Under the pieces are notes generated by a model, which was not told the DNA's origin, did no database searches, and saw only the letters and a program-made list of their open reading frames with translations. Positions 20,261 through 30,470 of a DNA stretch of 64,000 nt are shown here, piece by piece. The translations under genes and the position numbers were made by a program. The first letter of the stretch is position 1. Each line of letters opens with the position of its first letter. This DNA is from Acetofilamentum sp. (GTDB lineage: Bacteria > Bacteroidota > Bacteroidia > Bacteroidales > DYOH01), in the NCBI GenBank assembly GCA_020720625.1, contig DYOH01000010.1, positions 1 to 64,000 on the forward strand, given 5' to 3'.

Positions 20261-20794
20261 TTATTGATTCGAAGTGGCACCATATTTTGACCACTTTTGA
20301 ATTAATTTTTTTGATTTTCTTTGTAATGAATCCGTGGCAAAATTGATAGACGCTAATTTTAGTGTTTCTGTTAATTCGGTAATTAATTCGGGATATTTTT
20401 TTGCAAATATTTCAAAAACATCTAATATATAGTATTTTACTGCACTTTTATGGCTCGAAATTAGTTTTTCGATTGCAAAATCGAGTATTTCTGATTCATT
20501 TTCGGTATCTATTCCTAGAATTATGATGGTTTTCAAAAGATTAGCCAAACTACTTTCATCCTTGATTGAGAAAATGTTTACAAAAATAATTGGTTTATAG
20601 GGTAGTAATAAGTCTTTGTCTTTTTCGGCCAAATGTCGCAACATCCAGCAAAATCGCCAACTTGTTTTATGCTGTTCAAAAAGTGCTTCATTTACTGTAG
20701 TTTCTATTTTTTCCGGATGTTCCAATAGATAATCCACAACATTGTTTATGGCTTCAATACTTGATATTTTTAGTTTCTCGCGTATAAAGTCCAT
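20261..20794 (-). CDS. Helical protein of unknown function, HEAT-repeat-like
   Basis: A 177-residue protein made of short amphipathic helices (for example SHKSAVKYYILDVFEIFAK and AEKDKDLLLPYKPIIF) that look like HEAT/ARM-type repeats. There is no signal peptide, membrane segment or catalytic motif. Its start is three bases after the stop of the apolipoprotein N-acyltransferase gene, so the two are co-transcribed with this gene second. I do not recognise a named family and cannot assign a role. Confidence 0.7.
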   Translation of the reverse strand: MDFIREKLKISSIEAINNVVDYLLEHPEKIETTVNEALFEQHKTSWRFCWMLRHLAEKDKDLLLPYKPIIFVNIFSIKDESSLANLLKTIIILGIDTENESEILDFAIEKLISSHKSAVKYYILDVFEIFAKKYPELITELTETLKLASINFATDSLQRKSKKLIQKWSKYGATSNQ

Positions 20795-20797
20795 GAA

Positions 20798-22414
20798 TTA
20801 AATTCTATTTTTTTTAGGTACAATGGTTTTCACAATTACGTAAAATAGCATTAAAACGGCCATAAATAAACTTATTCTTCCGATGGCATCTCCAAACTTT
20901 ACATAGAAGGTTATTTCGTCGTTTGCAATTAACTTTTGTCGTATTACATTTTCTTCCCAGTATTTGGTGGCTTGCGAAATCTTACCTTTTTGGCTGATAA
21001 AGCAAGAAACGCCTGTATTGGCCGATCGTGCAACACTCCGACGAGTCTCTATGGCTCGCAGTTGACTGTGCATTAAATGCATACGGTGGCCTGGGGTGTT
21101 GTCCCACCAACCATCGTTAGTAATTACAAACAGCAGGTTGGCCCCCTTTTTTATGTATTCTGTAACAAATTGGCCATAAACCGATTCGTAGCAAATTATT
21201 GGTCCAACCCTAAATTCGTCCGAATAGTATTCAAAAGTTTTTCTTTCATTATCGCTGCCTAAACTTCCAATAATTCCGCCAAAATCCATAGCCAGTTTCT
21301 CTAATGCCGGAATTAAATGCAAAAATGGCATTTTTTCAACACCTATAACAAATTTAGATTTATGGTATAATTCGAATTTTTGTGTCGAATCAACCTGTAT
21401 GGCAGTATTATATCTATCGTAGTATCTCGCAGTATTTCCATTTAATGGTCTTGCGGTTGCTGGTATTTGTTCTCCTGGCTCATAAAGTCGGTAGCTCGAT
21501 AATCCGATAATGTATTTGGCTCCGGGATAATTTTTTAAAAATTTGCGCAATGTCAAAAGTGTATTATTGTTTGAAAGATTGTTTTCCCAATCACCTCTAG
21601 GAAAAGCCGTTTCGGGGCCAACGAAATAATCAACATTGGTGTCGGCAATGCTTGCCGATAATCTTAATATATTGGCAAGTTGCTTTTTATGTAATTCATT
21701 GTCGTATTTCTCGCGATAAGGGTCTACGTTTGGCTGAATTACAACAACATCTGCTTCACGGCCTTTTTCGTGGTAATTAGTATACATCAAAACCGAAATA
21801 AGCGAAGGAATTATCAACAAAGCAAGGAATGTTGATATGGCAATATTAATTTCTCTTTTATTTCCGCCGGAAATAGTTTTTTGAACAATGAATAATAGTA
21901 GCAAATTCGAAAGAATAATCCATAGTGAGCCGCCTTCTACGCCGGTAAATTCATACCATTGAATAAAATAGATGCTTTTTCCAAGCCAGTTTCCCAAATT
22001 CATCCAAGGCCAGGAGAGCTCCCAATAAGTATGAATATACTCGAAACTTATCCAAATGAGTAAGAAGAATGCGTATCCTGTAGATTTATTTGTGTTGCGC
22101 TTAGCCCAGTGAAATAACCAGAAAACGCTGGCATAAAAAAAGGAATTAAGAAAAATTACCATTATTACTCCGGCAACGCTGGCATGGCCAATCCACCAGT
22201 TTGTAATGGCGTGCCATAATATAAAAACCAGAAAACTTTGCCTATAAACAACTCCGCTTTTGTATTTTTCTTTGTTTCTCTCATAATAATCTTCGACCAA
22301 TAAAATGGGCACAAGCGCAATAAATAGCGAAAAACCACCGCTAATCCATGCTGCACTCAGCATTATTACGGTAGATAATAAGAGTAGCAAACGTTGTTTG
22401 ACGGAAAATTCCAT
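20798..22414 (-). CDS. lnt: Apolipoprotein N-acyltransferase
   Basis: A 538-residue inner-membrane enzyme that adds the third acyl chain to the N-terminal Cys of lipoproteins. The N-terminal half has about six membrane segments; the C-terminal half is a periplasmic nitrilase-like domain with the catalytic Glu in VGPETAFPRG, Lys in YHKSKFVIGVEKMPF and Cys in GPIICYESVYG; a final membrane segment lies near residue 510. Length and layout are normal for Lnt. It is followed within three bases by the helical protein gene. Several lipoproteins in this window (two rhodaneses, glutaminyl cyclase) would be substrates. Confidence 0.95.
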   Translation of the reverse strand: MEFSVKQRLLLLLSTVIMLSAAWISGGFSLFIALVPILLVEDYYERNKEKYKSGVVYRQSFLVFILWHAITNWWIGHASVAGVIMVIFLNSFFYASVFWLFHWAKRNTNKSTGYAFFLLIWISFEYIHTYWELSWPWMNLGNWLGKSIYFIQWYEFTGVEGGSLWIILSNLLLLFIVQKTISGGNKREINIAISTFLALLIIPSLISVLMYTNYHEKGREADVVVIQPNVDPYREKYDNELHKKQLANILRLSASIADTNVDYFVGPETAFPRGDWENNLSNNNTLLTLRKFLKNYPGAKYIIGLSSYRLYEPGEQIPATARPLNGNTARYYDRYNTAIQVDSTQKFELYHKSKFVIGVEKMPFLHLIPALEKLAMDFGGIIGSLGSDNERKTFEYYSDEFRVGPIICYESVYGQFVTEYIKKGANLLFVITNDGWWDNTPGHRMHLMHSQLRAIETRRSVARSANTGVSCFISQKGKISQATKYWEENVIRQKLIANDEITFYVKFGDAIGRISLFMAVLMLFYVIVKTIVPKKNRI

Positions 22415-22749
22415 ATTACTTTTAGATTAAATTTCCGGCTAATTTATAAACTTAATTTTTAGTCGGGAAAATATCATTTGCCAAATTGTGCAGATTTTAC
22501 ATAAAAGTAATAATTTTAAGTAAAGAGTTTTTTATTGTAACAAAAAATTGATAATTAATCAAGAATCGAATTGCAAATTTGGTATATGATATTTTTGAAC
22601 TAATAAATATGCTTTTTTTTTAAAAAAAACTTGGCATTTACAATTTTGAGATATAAAAATCCACAAAATCATAATGCGTACTTTGGCTTAAAACGAGAAA
22701 CAAACTAAAAGTAACCCATTTTTTTGCTAATGCAATAAATTATAGGTAT
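22415..22749. other. Intergenic region, 335 bases, no gene seen
   Basis: A very AT-rich stretch between lnt and the SpoIIAA-like gene, both on the - strand. It holds the upstream region of lnt (a weak TAAGTTTA element near its start). I see no ORF, RNA gene or convincing hairpin. Confidence 0.6.
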
Positions 22750-23127
22750 TTATTCGTCTTTTGCCAGCCATTCAAGAGCTTCTTCTTTGGAATTAAAAGC
22801 AACAATATCTTTACCTATAAGGCTGTTTACAAAGTTTAATAAAAATTGTTTTGCTTTTGAATTTACACCAATAATGGCTTTTTTCTTACTAAATGGCTTT
22901 GTAAGTTCTGCTGCTTTTTTGGCGGCGGCCAAACCATCTCTTAATCCATAAGAGTTTGAAACATCTACCAGTTCAAGTAAATGATATTCTTTTTTTTCAA
23001 GAATGTAGTTGGTCGTGTAATTCGCAACTTCAACCATTTTTTTTGGATCATCCAAGCCAGTCCAATCGGAATAAATAATTCTTTTCCCTTTATATTCAAT
23101 CGGGTAAATTTTATTGCTCAAATCCAT
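22750..23127 (-). CDS. SpoIIAA-like (STAS-fold) protein
   Basis: A 125-residue cytoplasmic protein resembling the SpoIIAA-like family (PF11964 type), with alternating strands and helices and the typical YKGKRIIYSDWTGLDDP opening and YHLLELVDVSNSYG centre. Family members share the STAS fold of anti-sigma factor antagonists, but the phosphorylated Ser of true SpoIIAA is not evident, so an anti-anti-sigma role is unproven. The ORF track starts at a TTG at 23148; the ATG at 23127 (MDLSNKIYPIEY) is a better start. It is divergent from the alpha-2-macroglobulin gene. Confidence 0.75.
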   Translation of the reverse strand: MDLSNKIYPIEYKGKRIIYSDWTGLDDPKKMVEVANYTTNYILEKKEYHLLELVDVSNSYGLRDGLAAAKKAAELTKPFSKKKAIIGVNSKAKQFLLNFVNSLIGKDIVAFNSKEEALEWLAKDE

Positions 23128-23345
23128 ACGATATATTTTAATGGTCAAAAATAGTAATTGTTTTCCTTTTACGTTAAAAAAGCAATATAGGTTTTATTTT
23201 GATTGCAAAATTTTTTAATTTATTTTAAAACTGATTGTTACGTCTATTTTTATTAATTATATATTTATTTCATATAAAGTTCGAAAGCCGTTTTTTATTC
23301 TGCTAATAAATGCGTAATTTATGCTACCGAAAAAAAAATAAAACT

Positions 23346-26300
23346 ATGAAAAATGTAAAACTAATTTTGTTATGTATTTTCTTGATTAATATAACTTTAA
23401 GTATGAAAGCTCAGAAAAGTGATTATGAAAAAGGGTGGAAGCTCGTCGAAAAATATGACTATGAGTCTTTACCAAAATCTGCAATAGCCGAGGTGGATAA
23501 AATACTTTCCGCTAGTATTACCGAAAGCAACACTCCACAACTAGTAAAAGCGGTTTTGTATAGAACAAAATATACTAATTTATTGGTTGACAATGGAATA
23601 GATTCTACGATGCTTTTTCTTGAGAATCTAATCAGGGCTTCAGAAAATGAGCAAAAAGCTTTGCTGTTTTACCTTTCAGCAAATTATTATTATCAATATT
23701 ATTTGAATAACAAATGGGAAATAATTCGACGCACTGCCTTACTTGAACCCACTAAGGACTTTAAAACATGGACAGTGGCCGATTTTGCGGCTAAAATTCA
23801 TTCCGATTTTGAAAATGTTTTTAAGAACGCCGAGACCCTGAAAAGTATACCAATGGATGAATATAAAGCATTGATTGATATTTTGAATCTGCCCAAGGAG
23901 TTTATTCCATCGGTCTACGATTTTCTGCTTTTCGATGCCATCAGGTTTTATTCCAATTCAGATATGTCGCTGGTAAAGCCCAAAGAAGAATTTTCGGTAA
24001 ACGATAAATCATTTTTTAAGCCACTTGACGAATTTTGTAAAATATCTCTGAATACTGATGATTCCGCTTCGTTTTTGTTTCGAACTATCCATTATTATCA
24101 GGTTTTACTACGAAATTTGCAAATTACAAAAAATCGCAATGCAATATTGTATGCCGATTTGGAACGCTTAAATTTTATTCGGCGTAATAATAAGAATGAA
24201 TACGCACCCACCTGGTATCTTGATGCTTTAAACGAATTAATTGCCAAAAACAACGATTTATCTTACGTTTCTGTTTTACATTTTCAAAAGGCTAATTTAT
24301 TGGTCGAAAAAGCAAATGAATATAATTCGGTAAATCCGGTATTGGCTTATCTAAAAAATCATTTTGTAAAGGCCGATAGTATTTGTGATGAAATTATTTT
24401 GAAATATCCAAAATCTTATGGCGCAGAACAAGCTTTGGCTTTAAAAGACAAAATCAGGTACAAATCACTTTCATTCGATATGGAACAAATGGTGGCGCCT
24501 GCAAAAGTTTTCCCTTTAAAAATAACTTATCGAAATACCCAAAAAATTCATATTCGCATTGCCAGCATAAAAAAATCGGAGGTGGATGCTATCAATAACA
24601 AGTATTATTCCAACGAAAGATATGCTAAAATACTGAAAGCTGCCGTTAAAATTTACGATTATACACTTGATTTGCCAGATGATAAAGACTTTAGAGTACA
24701 TTCGGTGGAGTTTTTGCTCGATAGTTTGCCTATTGGATATTATGCGGTTTTTGTAGCCGATAATGCCGAATTTAGTTTTTCCAAAGCACAAGCTTCTTAT
24801 CAGTTTTTATCGGTTACCGAAATTAGCTATTTTGTTCAGAATTTAAGAAATAGCCAAGTTTCCGTTTCTGTGCTCAATCGTTCAACTGGTCTCGGAATGG
24901 AAGGCGTAAAAGCAGAAGCATATTCTATTGAATACGATTATCGCAAAAGTAAATATATTAGAACCGATTTGGGCGTTTTTGAAACCGATAAGAACGGCCA
25001 GTTTTCTTTTAATTACAACGAAAATAATTATAGATATATCAATTTTGATTTCACAAAAGCTAATGATTTTCTTTCTACCGCATCGCGCTATTATGTTAGC
25101 GCCCAAGGAGAGCAAGTGATTTGGAATATGAATGTGCATTTATTTACGGACAGAGCCATTTATAGGCCTGGGCAAGTAGTTTATTTTAAGGGTATTATGA
25201 TTAAATCTGATGGAAAAAACCATCAAATAGTATCAAACGAAAATATAAAGATTACATTACTCGATTTTAATGGCCAGATGCACAGCGAGCTAACTGCAAA
25301 ATCAAACGAATACGGCTCATTCAGTGGTCAGTTTGTGCTTCCACAGGGTCAGTTAAATGGACGTTTTATAATTGAAACATCCTATGGCTCCTTGGGTATT
25401 CAGGTGGAAGAATATAAGCGACCCAAATTCGAAGTTAATATTTTGCCTTTTGATAAAAATTATCGCTTAGGCGAAGTGGCTGTGGCCGAAGGAAAGGCTA
25501 TGGCATATTCCGGTGCATCAATTTCGGGTGCAAAGGTTAAATATCGCATTACCAGAGAGCCTTTGTGGTCGGGCTGGTGGTGGTGGGATTTGCCATCTAA
25601 AGCTACGGAAATAGCTCAAGGTGAGACTATTACGGCAGATGATGGCACTTTTTCTATACAATTTGATGCAGTGCTGGATCCAAATATTGCCGAAAATGAA
25701 TTTTTGTCTTTCAATTATAATATTTATGCTGATGTAATTGATATTAATGGTGAAACTCATTCGGCAACTGGCAGTTTGAGAGTGGGATACCGCGATTTAC
25801 TTATAAATCTCGATTTACCCGCTGAGTTAGATTTAGCCACTTATGAATCAGTTAATGGCGTATTTATTTCTGCTACAAATCTTAATTATCAAGAGATTAA
25901 AGCCGAAGGCAAAATACAGATTTCGCTATTGGAAGCTGCCGAAATGCCATTTAGAAAACGCTATTGGAATGCTCCGGATATGCATTATTATACAGAGGCT
26001 GAGTGGAAATCCAAATTCCCTGGAAATCCTTATGCCAATGAAGATAATTTTCAAAATCGAAAGATAGACTCATTGTTTCTGAATGTGGATTTTAATACCG
26101 GGGAGAACAAGTATTTTGATGCCAAAAATTTACTTAATTTACCTGAAGGCGATTACGTAGTTGATGTTTTTTCAAAGGATATTTATGGAAATCCTGTTTT
26201 GAATAAGCGTTTCCTTAGCGTTTTTAGATCTAATTCTATCAATTGTACAATCAACGAGCCTTTGTATGTAAAATCTTTGGTAGATATAGCCGAACCGGGC

Positions 26301-29300
26301 GATACAGCGGCCATTCTCATCGGCTCTGCATATACATCTGCATTGGTTCTCATTAGTGTTGAACATCAGGGTGTAATTATTCATCAGGAAAACAGATTGT
26401 TAAATAAAGAGCAACAATTGTTCGAATGGCCAGTGGAAGAGAAATATCGCGGAAATTTTGGAATTCATGTGGCTATGATTAATCAAAATAGGGAATATCG
26501 GGAATCGAGCTTAATAACCGTGCCATATTCCAATAAAAAACTTGATATCGAATTTGCCACTTTCAGAGATAAATTATTACCCGGACAACAGGAAGAGTGG
26601 TTGATTAAAATTAAAGGTCCACAAGGCGAGAAGATTGCTGCCGAGATGTTGGCTACACTTTACGATGCTTCTTTAGACCAGTTCAGGCAAAATTATTGGA
26701 ATTTTAATATTTTCAGAAGCTATTACTTATCGCTATACTACAACACTTCTTATTTTTCGATGGTTTCTTCCACAAATTATGCCGAAAACATTAACGATAT
26801 TCACAGGGTAGTTTATTATCAAATGCCTCAATTCAAATGGTATGGTTCTTTGAATTATTTTGGCGGTTATGATGATTACATACTCGATGAAATGATCGTA
26901 ACCAAGAGTATTTCCAGAAAGAATGCCCGCCCGGTTTCTGTAAATACATTTACAGGATCTATTGAAAGTGAAGAGGAAATACAACCGGCACCAACAGAAG
27001 AAATGAAATTGGAAGTCGATGATCAGGAAACTAACATGGAAGATAAACCTGAAGCAGCGGTTGGCGGTGTTGAAAATGTGGAAGAAGTTAAAGTTAGAAC
27101 CAATTTTAATGAAACCGCATTTTTTTATCCACATTTAAAAACGGATGCTGATGGAAATATTACAGTAAAATTTACCATTCCGGAGTCGCTCACCAAATGG
27201 AAAATGATGGGAATGGCTACCACAAGCGATTTAAAATATGCCATAACCACTAACTGGCTGGTTACGCAAAAAGAATTAATGGTAGTGCCAAATGCGCCTC
27301 GTTTTTTTCGCGAAAACGATGTAATTGTTTTTCCTGTAAAAATATCCAATTTATCGAAAAATTCTTTGTCGGGAAAAGTGAGGGCGCAATTTTTCGATGC
27401 AACTACAGATAAACCCATACAGATATTGGTTAAAGGAGAAAAAGAAGAGCAAAGTTTTGAAGTAGCTTCGGGAAAAAATACATTACATACCTTTAAGCTC
27501 GAAATTCCACAAGGTGTTAATGCCATTAGTTATAAAGTAGTGGCAGTAAGCAATGATTTTTCAGACGGCGAACAAATGGCACTTCCGGTGCTAAGCAACA
27601 GAATGATGGTTACCGAAAGTATGCCTTTAAATGTGAGAGGAAAAGAGCAAAAAGAATTTGTTTTTGAAAAGCTTCTTCAATCCGGCAAATCAAAAACTCT
27701 TGTAAATCATAAACTCGTACTTGAATTTAGTTCAAATCCGGCATGGTACGCTATACAGGCATTGCCTTATCTTATGGAATATCCTTACGAATGTAACGAA
27801 CAAATATTTAATAGGTTTTACGCCAATTCATTAGCTTCGTATATTGCCAACTCCAGCCCAAGAATTAAAGCCGTGTTTGAATCATGGAAAAATTTGGCCG
27901 GTGGTGAAGCATTGCTTTCAAATTTGGAAAAAAATCAGGAATTAAAAGCTGTTCTCTTACAGGAAACCCCATGGGTTATGGATGGTAAAGACGAATCGGA
28001 GCGAAAAAAGCGAATTGCGTTATTATTCGATTTGAATAAAATGGCCTCAGAAAATCAGCAGGCACTCGAAAAGTTAATGAATAATCAAGGCGGAAATGGC
28101 GGATTTTCATGGTTCGTTGGAATGCCCGAAAGTTGGTATATCTCGCAGTACATTGTTACGGGAATTGGGCATCTGAAACAAATAGGCTTAAATACAGTTG
28201 CCGAGCCTGAAGTAAACAAAATGTTGCAAAAAGCGGTTAAGTATATCGATAATAAAATTGCAGAACATTATTCCGATTTAAAACGTTATCTAAAACCTTC
28301 CGAATTAGAAGATAATCATTTATCTTATATGGCAATTCACTATCTGTATGCAAGGAGCTTTTTTGCTTCTTTGCCTATGGATGCATCAACAAAAAAAGCA
28401 TTCGATTATTTTATTAATCAGGGTTCAAAATACTGGCAATCGCAAAATTTGCACATGCGGGCAATTTTAGCAATTTCTTTACATCGTTTTAACAAGCATA
28501 ATGATGCTGTGGGCATAATAAATTCATTGAAAGAACACGCCATAACTAGTCAGGAGATGGGAATGTTCTGGAAGGATAATGAATCGGGTTATTATTGGTA
28601 CCAGGCACCCATCGAAACTCAAGCAGTACTTATCGAAGCATTTTCTGAGATTACAAAGGATAAGGCAGCTGTAGAGGAAATGAAAATATGGTTATTAAAA
28701 CAAAAGCAAACCCAGGATTGGAAAACTACCAAAGCCACAGCTGATGCAATTTATGCCCTAATTTTAGAAGGTGTAAATATCTTAGAATCATCAGAGCTGG
28801 TTGAGATTAAGTTAGGTGGACAAAAAATTGACCCCAATGGATCTACGGAAACAAAAGTAGAAGCCGGAACCGGATATTTTAAAACTTCGTGGAGTGGGGC
28901 AGATATTAAACCCGGAATGGCCAAAGTACATTTGAATAAAACCGACGATGGAATTGCTTGGGGGGCTATGTATTGGCAATATTTTGAAGACTTAGAGAAA
29001 ATTACTTCACACGAAACCCCATTAAAATTGAAAAAAGAATTGTTTGTGGAGCAGAAAACACCAAATGGCTTGGTGCTGGTTCCTATCAAGAATAATCTGA
29101 AAGTGGGCGACAGAGTAATTGTGCGGATAGAACTGAGAGTAGATCGGGGTATGGAATTTGTGCACATGAAAGACATGCGTGCATCAGGATTCGAGCCCGA
29201 AAATGTTATTTCGCGCTTTAAATATCAGGGTGGTTTAGGATATTATGAAGAAACCAAAGATGCTGCCACAAATTTCTTTTTCGACTATCTTCCAAAAGGA

Positions 29301-29432
29301 ACTTATGTTTTTGAATATCCTTTGAGAGCTATTCACGAAGGCGAATTTTCTAATGGAATTACCCAAATTCAATGTATGTATGCACCCGAATTTTCATCTC
29401 ATTCCGAAGGAATAAAAGTTGAAATTAAGTAA
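23346..29432 (+). CDS. Alpha-2-macroglobulin family protein with thioester
   Basis: A giant secreted protein of about 2028 residues, a bacterial relative of the alpha-2-macroglobulin protease trap. A signal peptide (MKNVKLILLCIFLINITLS, no lipobox Cys) is followed by a helical N-terminal part, a series of MG domains (FTDRAIYRPGQVVYFKG is the MG2-type signature), then the conserved NETAFFYPHLKTD and PESLTKWKMMG segments, and an alpha/alpha-toroid thioester domain with the CNEQ motif (Cys at about residue 1483, YPYECNEQ), so a reactive thioester is expected. A very acidic, disordered stretch at about 1205-1250 sits where the bait region lies in animal proteins. No pbpC is adjacent, unlike many bacteria. 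Start moved from 23310 to the ATG at 23346. The ribosylhydrolase gene follows after two bases. Confidence 0.92.
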   Translation: MKNVKLILLCIFLINITLSMKAQKSDYEKGWKLVEKYDYESLPKSAIAEVDKILSASITESNTPQLVKAVLYRTKYTNLLVDNGIDSTMLFLENLIRASENEQKALLFYLSANYYYQYYLNNKWEIIRRTALLEPTKDFKTWTVADFAAKIHSDFENVFKNAETLKSIPMDEYKALIDILNLPKEFIPSVYDFLLFDAIRFYSNSDMSLVKPKEEFSVNDKSFFKPLDEFCKISLNTDDSASFLFRTIHYYQVLLRNLQITKNRNAILYADLERLNFIRRNNKNEYAPTWYLDALNELIAKNNDLSYVSVLHFQKANLLVEKANEYNSVNPVLAYLKNHFVKADSICDEIILKYPKSYGAEQALALKDKIRYKSLSFDMEQMVAPAKVFPLKITYRNTQKIHIRIASIKKSEVDAINNKYYSNERYAKILKAAVKIYDYTLDLPDDKDFRVHSVEFLLDSLPIGYYAVFVADNAEFSFSKAQASYQFLSVTEISYFVQNLRNSQVSVSVLNRSTGLGMEGVKAEAYSIEYDYRKSKYIRTDLGVFETDKNGQFSFNYNENNYRYINFDFTKANDFLSTASRYYVSAQGEQVIWNMNVHLFTDRAIYRPGQVVYFKGIMIKSDGKNHQIVSNENIKITLLDFNGQMHSELTAKSNEYGSFSGQFVLPQGQLNGRFIIETSYGSLGIQVEEYKRPKFEVNILPFDKNYRLGEVAVAEGKAMAYSGASISGAKVKYRITREPLWSGWWWWDLPSKATEIAQGETITADDGTFSIQFDAVLDPNIAENEFLSFNYNIYADVIDINGETHSATGSLRVGYRDLLINLDLPAELDLATYESVNGVFISATNLNYQEIKAEGKIQISLLEAAEMPFRKRYWNAPDMHYYTEAEWKSKFPGNPYANEDNFQNRKIDSLFLNVDFNTGENKYFDAKNLLNLPEGDYVVDVFSKDIYGNPVLNKRFLSVFRSNSINCTINEPLYVKSLVDIAEPGDTAAILIGSAYTSALVLISVEHQGVIIHQENRLLNKEQQLFEWPVEEKYRGNFGIHVAMINQNREYRESSLITVPYSNKKLDIEFATFRDKLLPGQQEEWLIKIKGPQGEKIAAEMLATLYDASLDQFRQNYWNFNIFRSYYLSLYYNTSYFSMVSSTNYAENINDIHRVVYYQMPQFKWYGSLNYFGGYDDYILDEMIVTKSISRKNARPVSVNTFTGSIESEEEIQPAPTEEMKLEVDDQETNMEDKPEAAVGGVENVEEVKVRTNFNETAFFYPHLKTDADGNITVKFTIPESLTKWKMMGMATTSDLKYAITTNWLVTQKELMVVPNAPRFFRENDVIVFPVKISNLSKNSLSGKVRAQFFDATTDKPIQILVKGEKEEQSFEVASGKNTLHTFKLEIPQGVNAISYKVVAVSNDFSDGEQMALPVLSNRMMVTESMPLNVRGKEQKEFVFEKLLQSGKSKTLVNHKLVLEFSSNPAWYAIQALPYLMEYPYECNEQIFNRFYANSLASYIANSSPRIKAVFESWKNLAGGEALLSNLEKNQELKAVLLQETPWVMDGKDESERKKRIALLFDLNKMASENQQALEKLMNNQGGNGGFSWFVGMPESWYISQYIVTGIGHLKQIGLNTVAEPEVNKMLQKAVKYIDNKIAEHYSDLKRYLKPSELEDNHLSYMAIHYLYARSFFASLPMDASTKKAFDYFINQGSKYWQSQNLHMRAILAISLHRFNKHNDAVGIINSLKEHAITSQEMGMFWKDNESGYYWYQAPIETQAVLIEAFSEITKDKAAVEEMKIWLLKQKQTQDWKTTKATADAIYALILEGVNILESSELVEIKLGGQKIDPNGSTETKVEAGTGYFKTSWSGADIKPGMAKVHLNKTDDGIAWGAMYWQYFEDLEKITSHETPLKLKKELFVEQKTPNGLVLVPIKNNLKVGDRVIVRIELRVDRGMEFVHMKDMRASGFEPENVISRFKYQGGLGYYEETKDAATNFFFDYLPKGTYVFEYPLRAIHEGEFSNGITQIQCMYAPEFSSHSEGIKVEIK

Positions 29433-29434
29433 AT

Positions 29435-30382
29435 ATGAAAGCTACAGCAGAGCAGATAAAGTCTGCGTTTTTAGGATTAATTATCGGAGATGAATTAGGC
29501 GTGCCGGTTGAATTTCGGGAAAGAACTTATTTGGCTAACATGCCCCTTACGGATATGATAGGATATGGAACTTATAATCAGCCGCCTGGTACTTGGTCCG
29601 ACGATAGCTCTATGATGCTTTGTCTGGCAGAAAGTCTTATTTCAGGCTTTGATATTGACCACATGGGGCGATTATTTGTAAAATGGTATAAAGAAGGATA
29701 TTGGACCCCTTATAATCATACTTTTGATATTGGAAACGCAACAGCTGAAGCGCTGACAAAAATTATGAATGGAGTTTCGGCTGCAGAATCGGGCGGAAAT
29801 AGCTCACATCATTATGGAAACGGCGCTTTGATGAGAATTTTGCCCTTGGTTTTTGCGCTCGATGGATATACAGAAAAGCAAAAATTTGACATGATTAACA
29901 AAGCTGCATCGATTACGCATGCACATATTCGCTCGACGATGGGATGTTATATCTACGCAAAATATGCTGAATTACTCATAAGCGAAAAAAATCAGTTTAA
30001 AGCTTACGAATTAATGCAATCTAATGTTTATGAGTTATTTAATGAACTGAATATACCAAAGGACGAGATTTCGGTCTATCATAGAATTTTGAAGAAAGAG
30101 ATTCATAATCTTGATGAGAACCAAATTGAAAGCAAAGGTTATGTTGTTTATACATTAGAAGCTGCATTGTGGTCGTTTCTCAACAGCAACAGTTATCGCG
30201 AAACAGTGCTTAAAGCCATAAATTTAGGCGAGGATACTGATACAACCGCAGCAGTGGTTGGCGGATTAGCAGGTTTGTTTTATGGAAGCGAAAAAATTCC
30301 CAAATCGTGGATTGAAAAAACTGCTCGCTTAAATGATATTCTGGAGCTTATAAATAAATTTTCTTTGGTTTACACAAAGTAA
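29435..30382 (+). CDS. ADP-ribosylglycohydrolase family protein
   Basis: A 315-residue member of the DraG/ARH family, which removes ADP-ribose from proteins or other acceptors using two Mg ions. Metal-site motifs are visible: GDELGVPVEF, TWSDDSSMML (paired Asp) and GEDTDTTAAVVGGLAG near the C-terminus. No signal peptide, so cytoplasmic. It starts two bases after the alpha-2-macroglobulin stop and is followed by a good terminator, so it is the last gene of that transcript. The substrate is unknown, and a functional link with the secreted upstream protein is not obvious. Confidence 0.92.
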   Translation: MKATAEQIKSAFLGLIIGDELGVPVEFRERTYLANMPLTDMIGYGTYNQPPGTWSDDSSMMLCLAESLISGFDIDHMGRLFVKWYKEGYWTPYNHTFDIGNATAEALTKIMNGVSAAESGGNSSHHYGNGALMRILPLVFALDGYTEKQKFDMINKAASITHAHIRSTMGCYIYAKYAELLISEKNQFKAYELMQSNVYELFNELNIPKDEISVYHRILKKEIHNLDENQIESKGYVVYTLEAALWSFLNSNSYRETVLKAINLGEDTDTTAAVVGGLAGLFYGSEKIPKSWIEKTARLNDILELINKFSLVYTK

Positions 30383-30402
30383 GAATATCAATTTAAAAAT
30401 AG

Positions 30403-30443
30403 AATATTCCTGTTGGCCATTGCCTGCAGGAATATTTTTTTTG
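30403..30443 (+). terminator. Intrinsic terminator
   Basis: AATATTCCTG pairs with CAGGAATATT around a 14-base loop and runs into a T tract. It lies just after the ADP-ribosylglycohydrolase gene and covers the spurious upstream extension of the next ORF, which supports the later start of that gene. Confidence 0.8.
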
Positions 30444-30470
30444 TATATTCACCAAAATTTATTCAGAGCA

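Noticed and set aside
26733-27526. Two antisense ORFs of 133 residues
   Set aside because: Both are on the - strand inside the alpha-2-macroglobulin gene, whose frame carries conserved motifs throughout.
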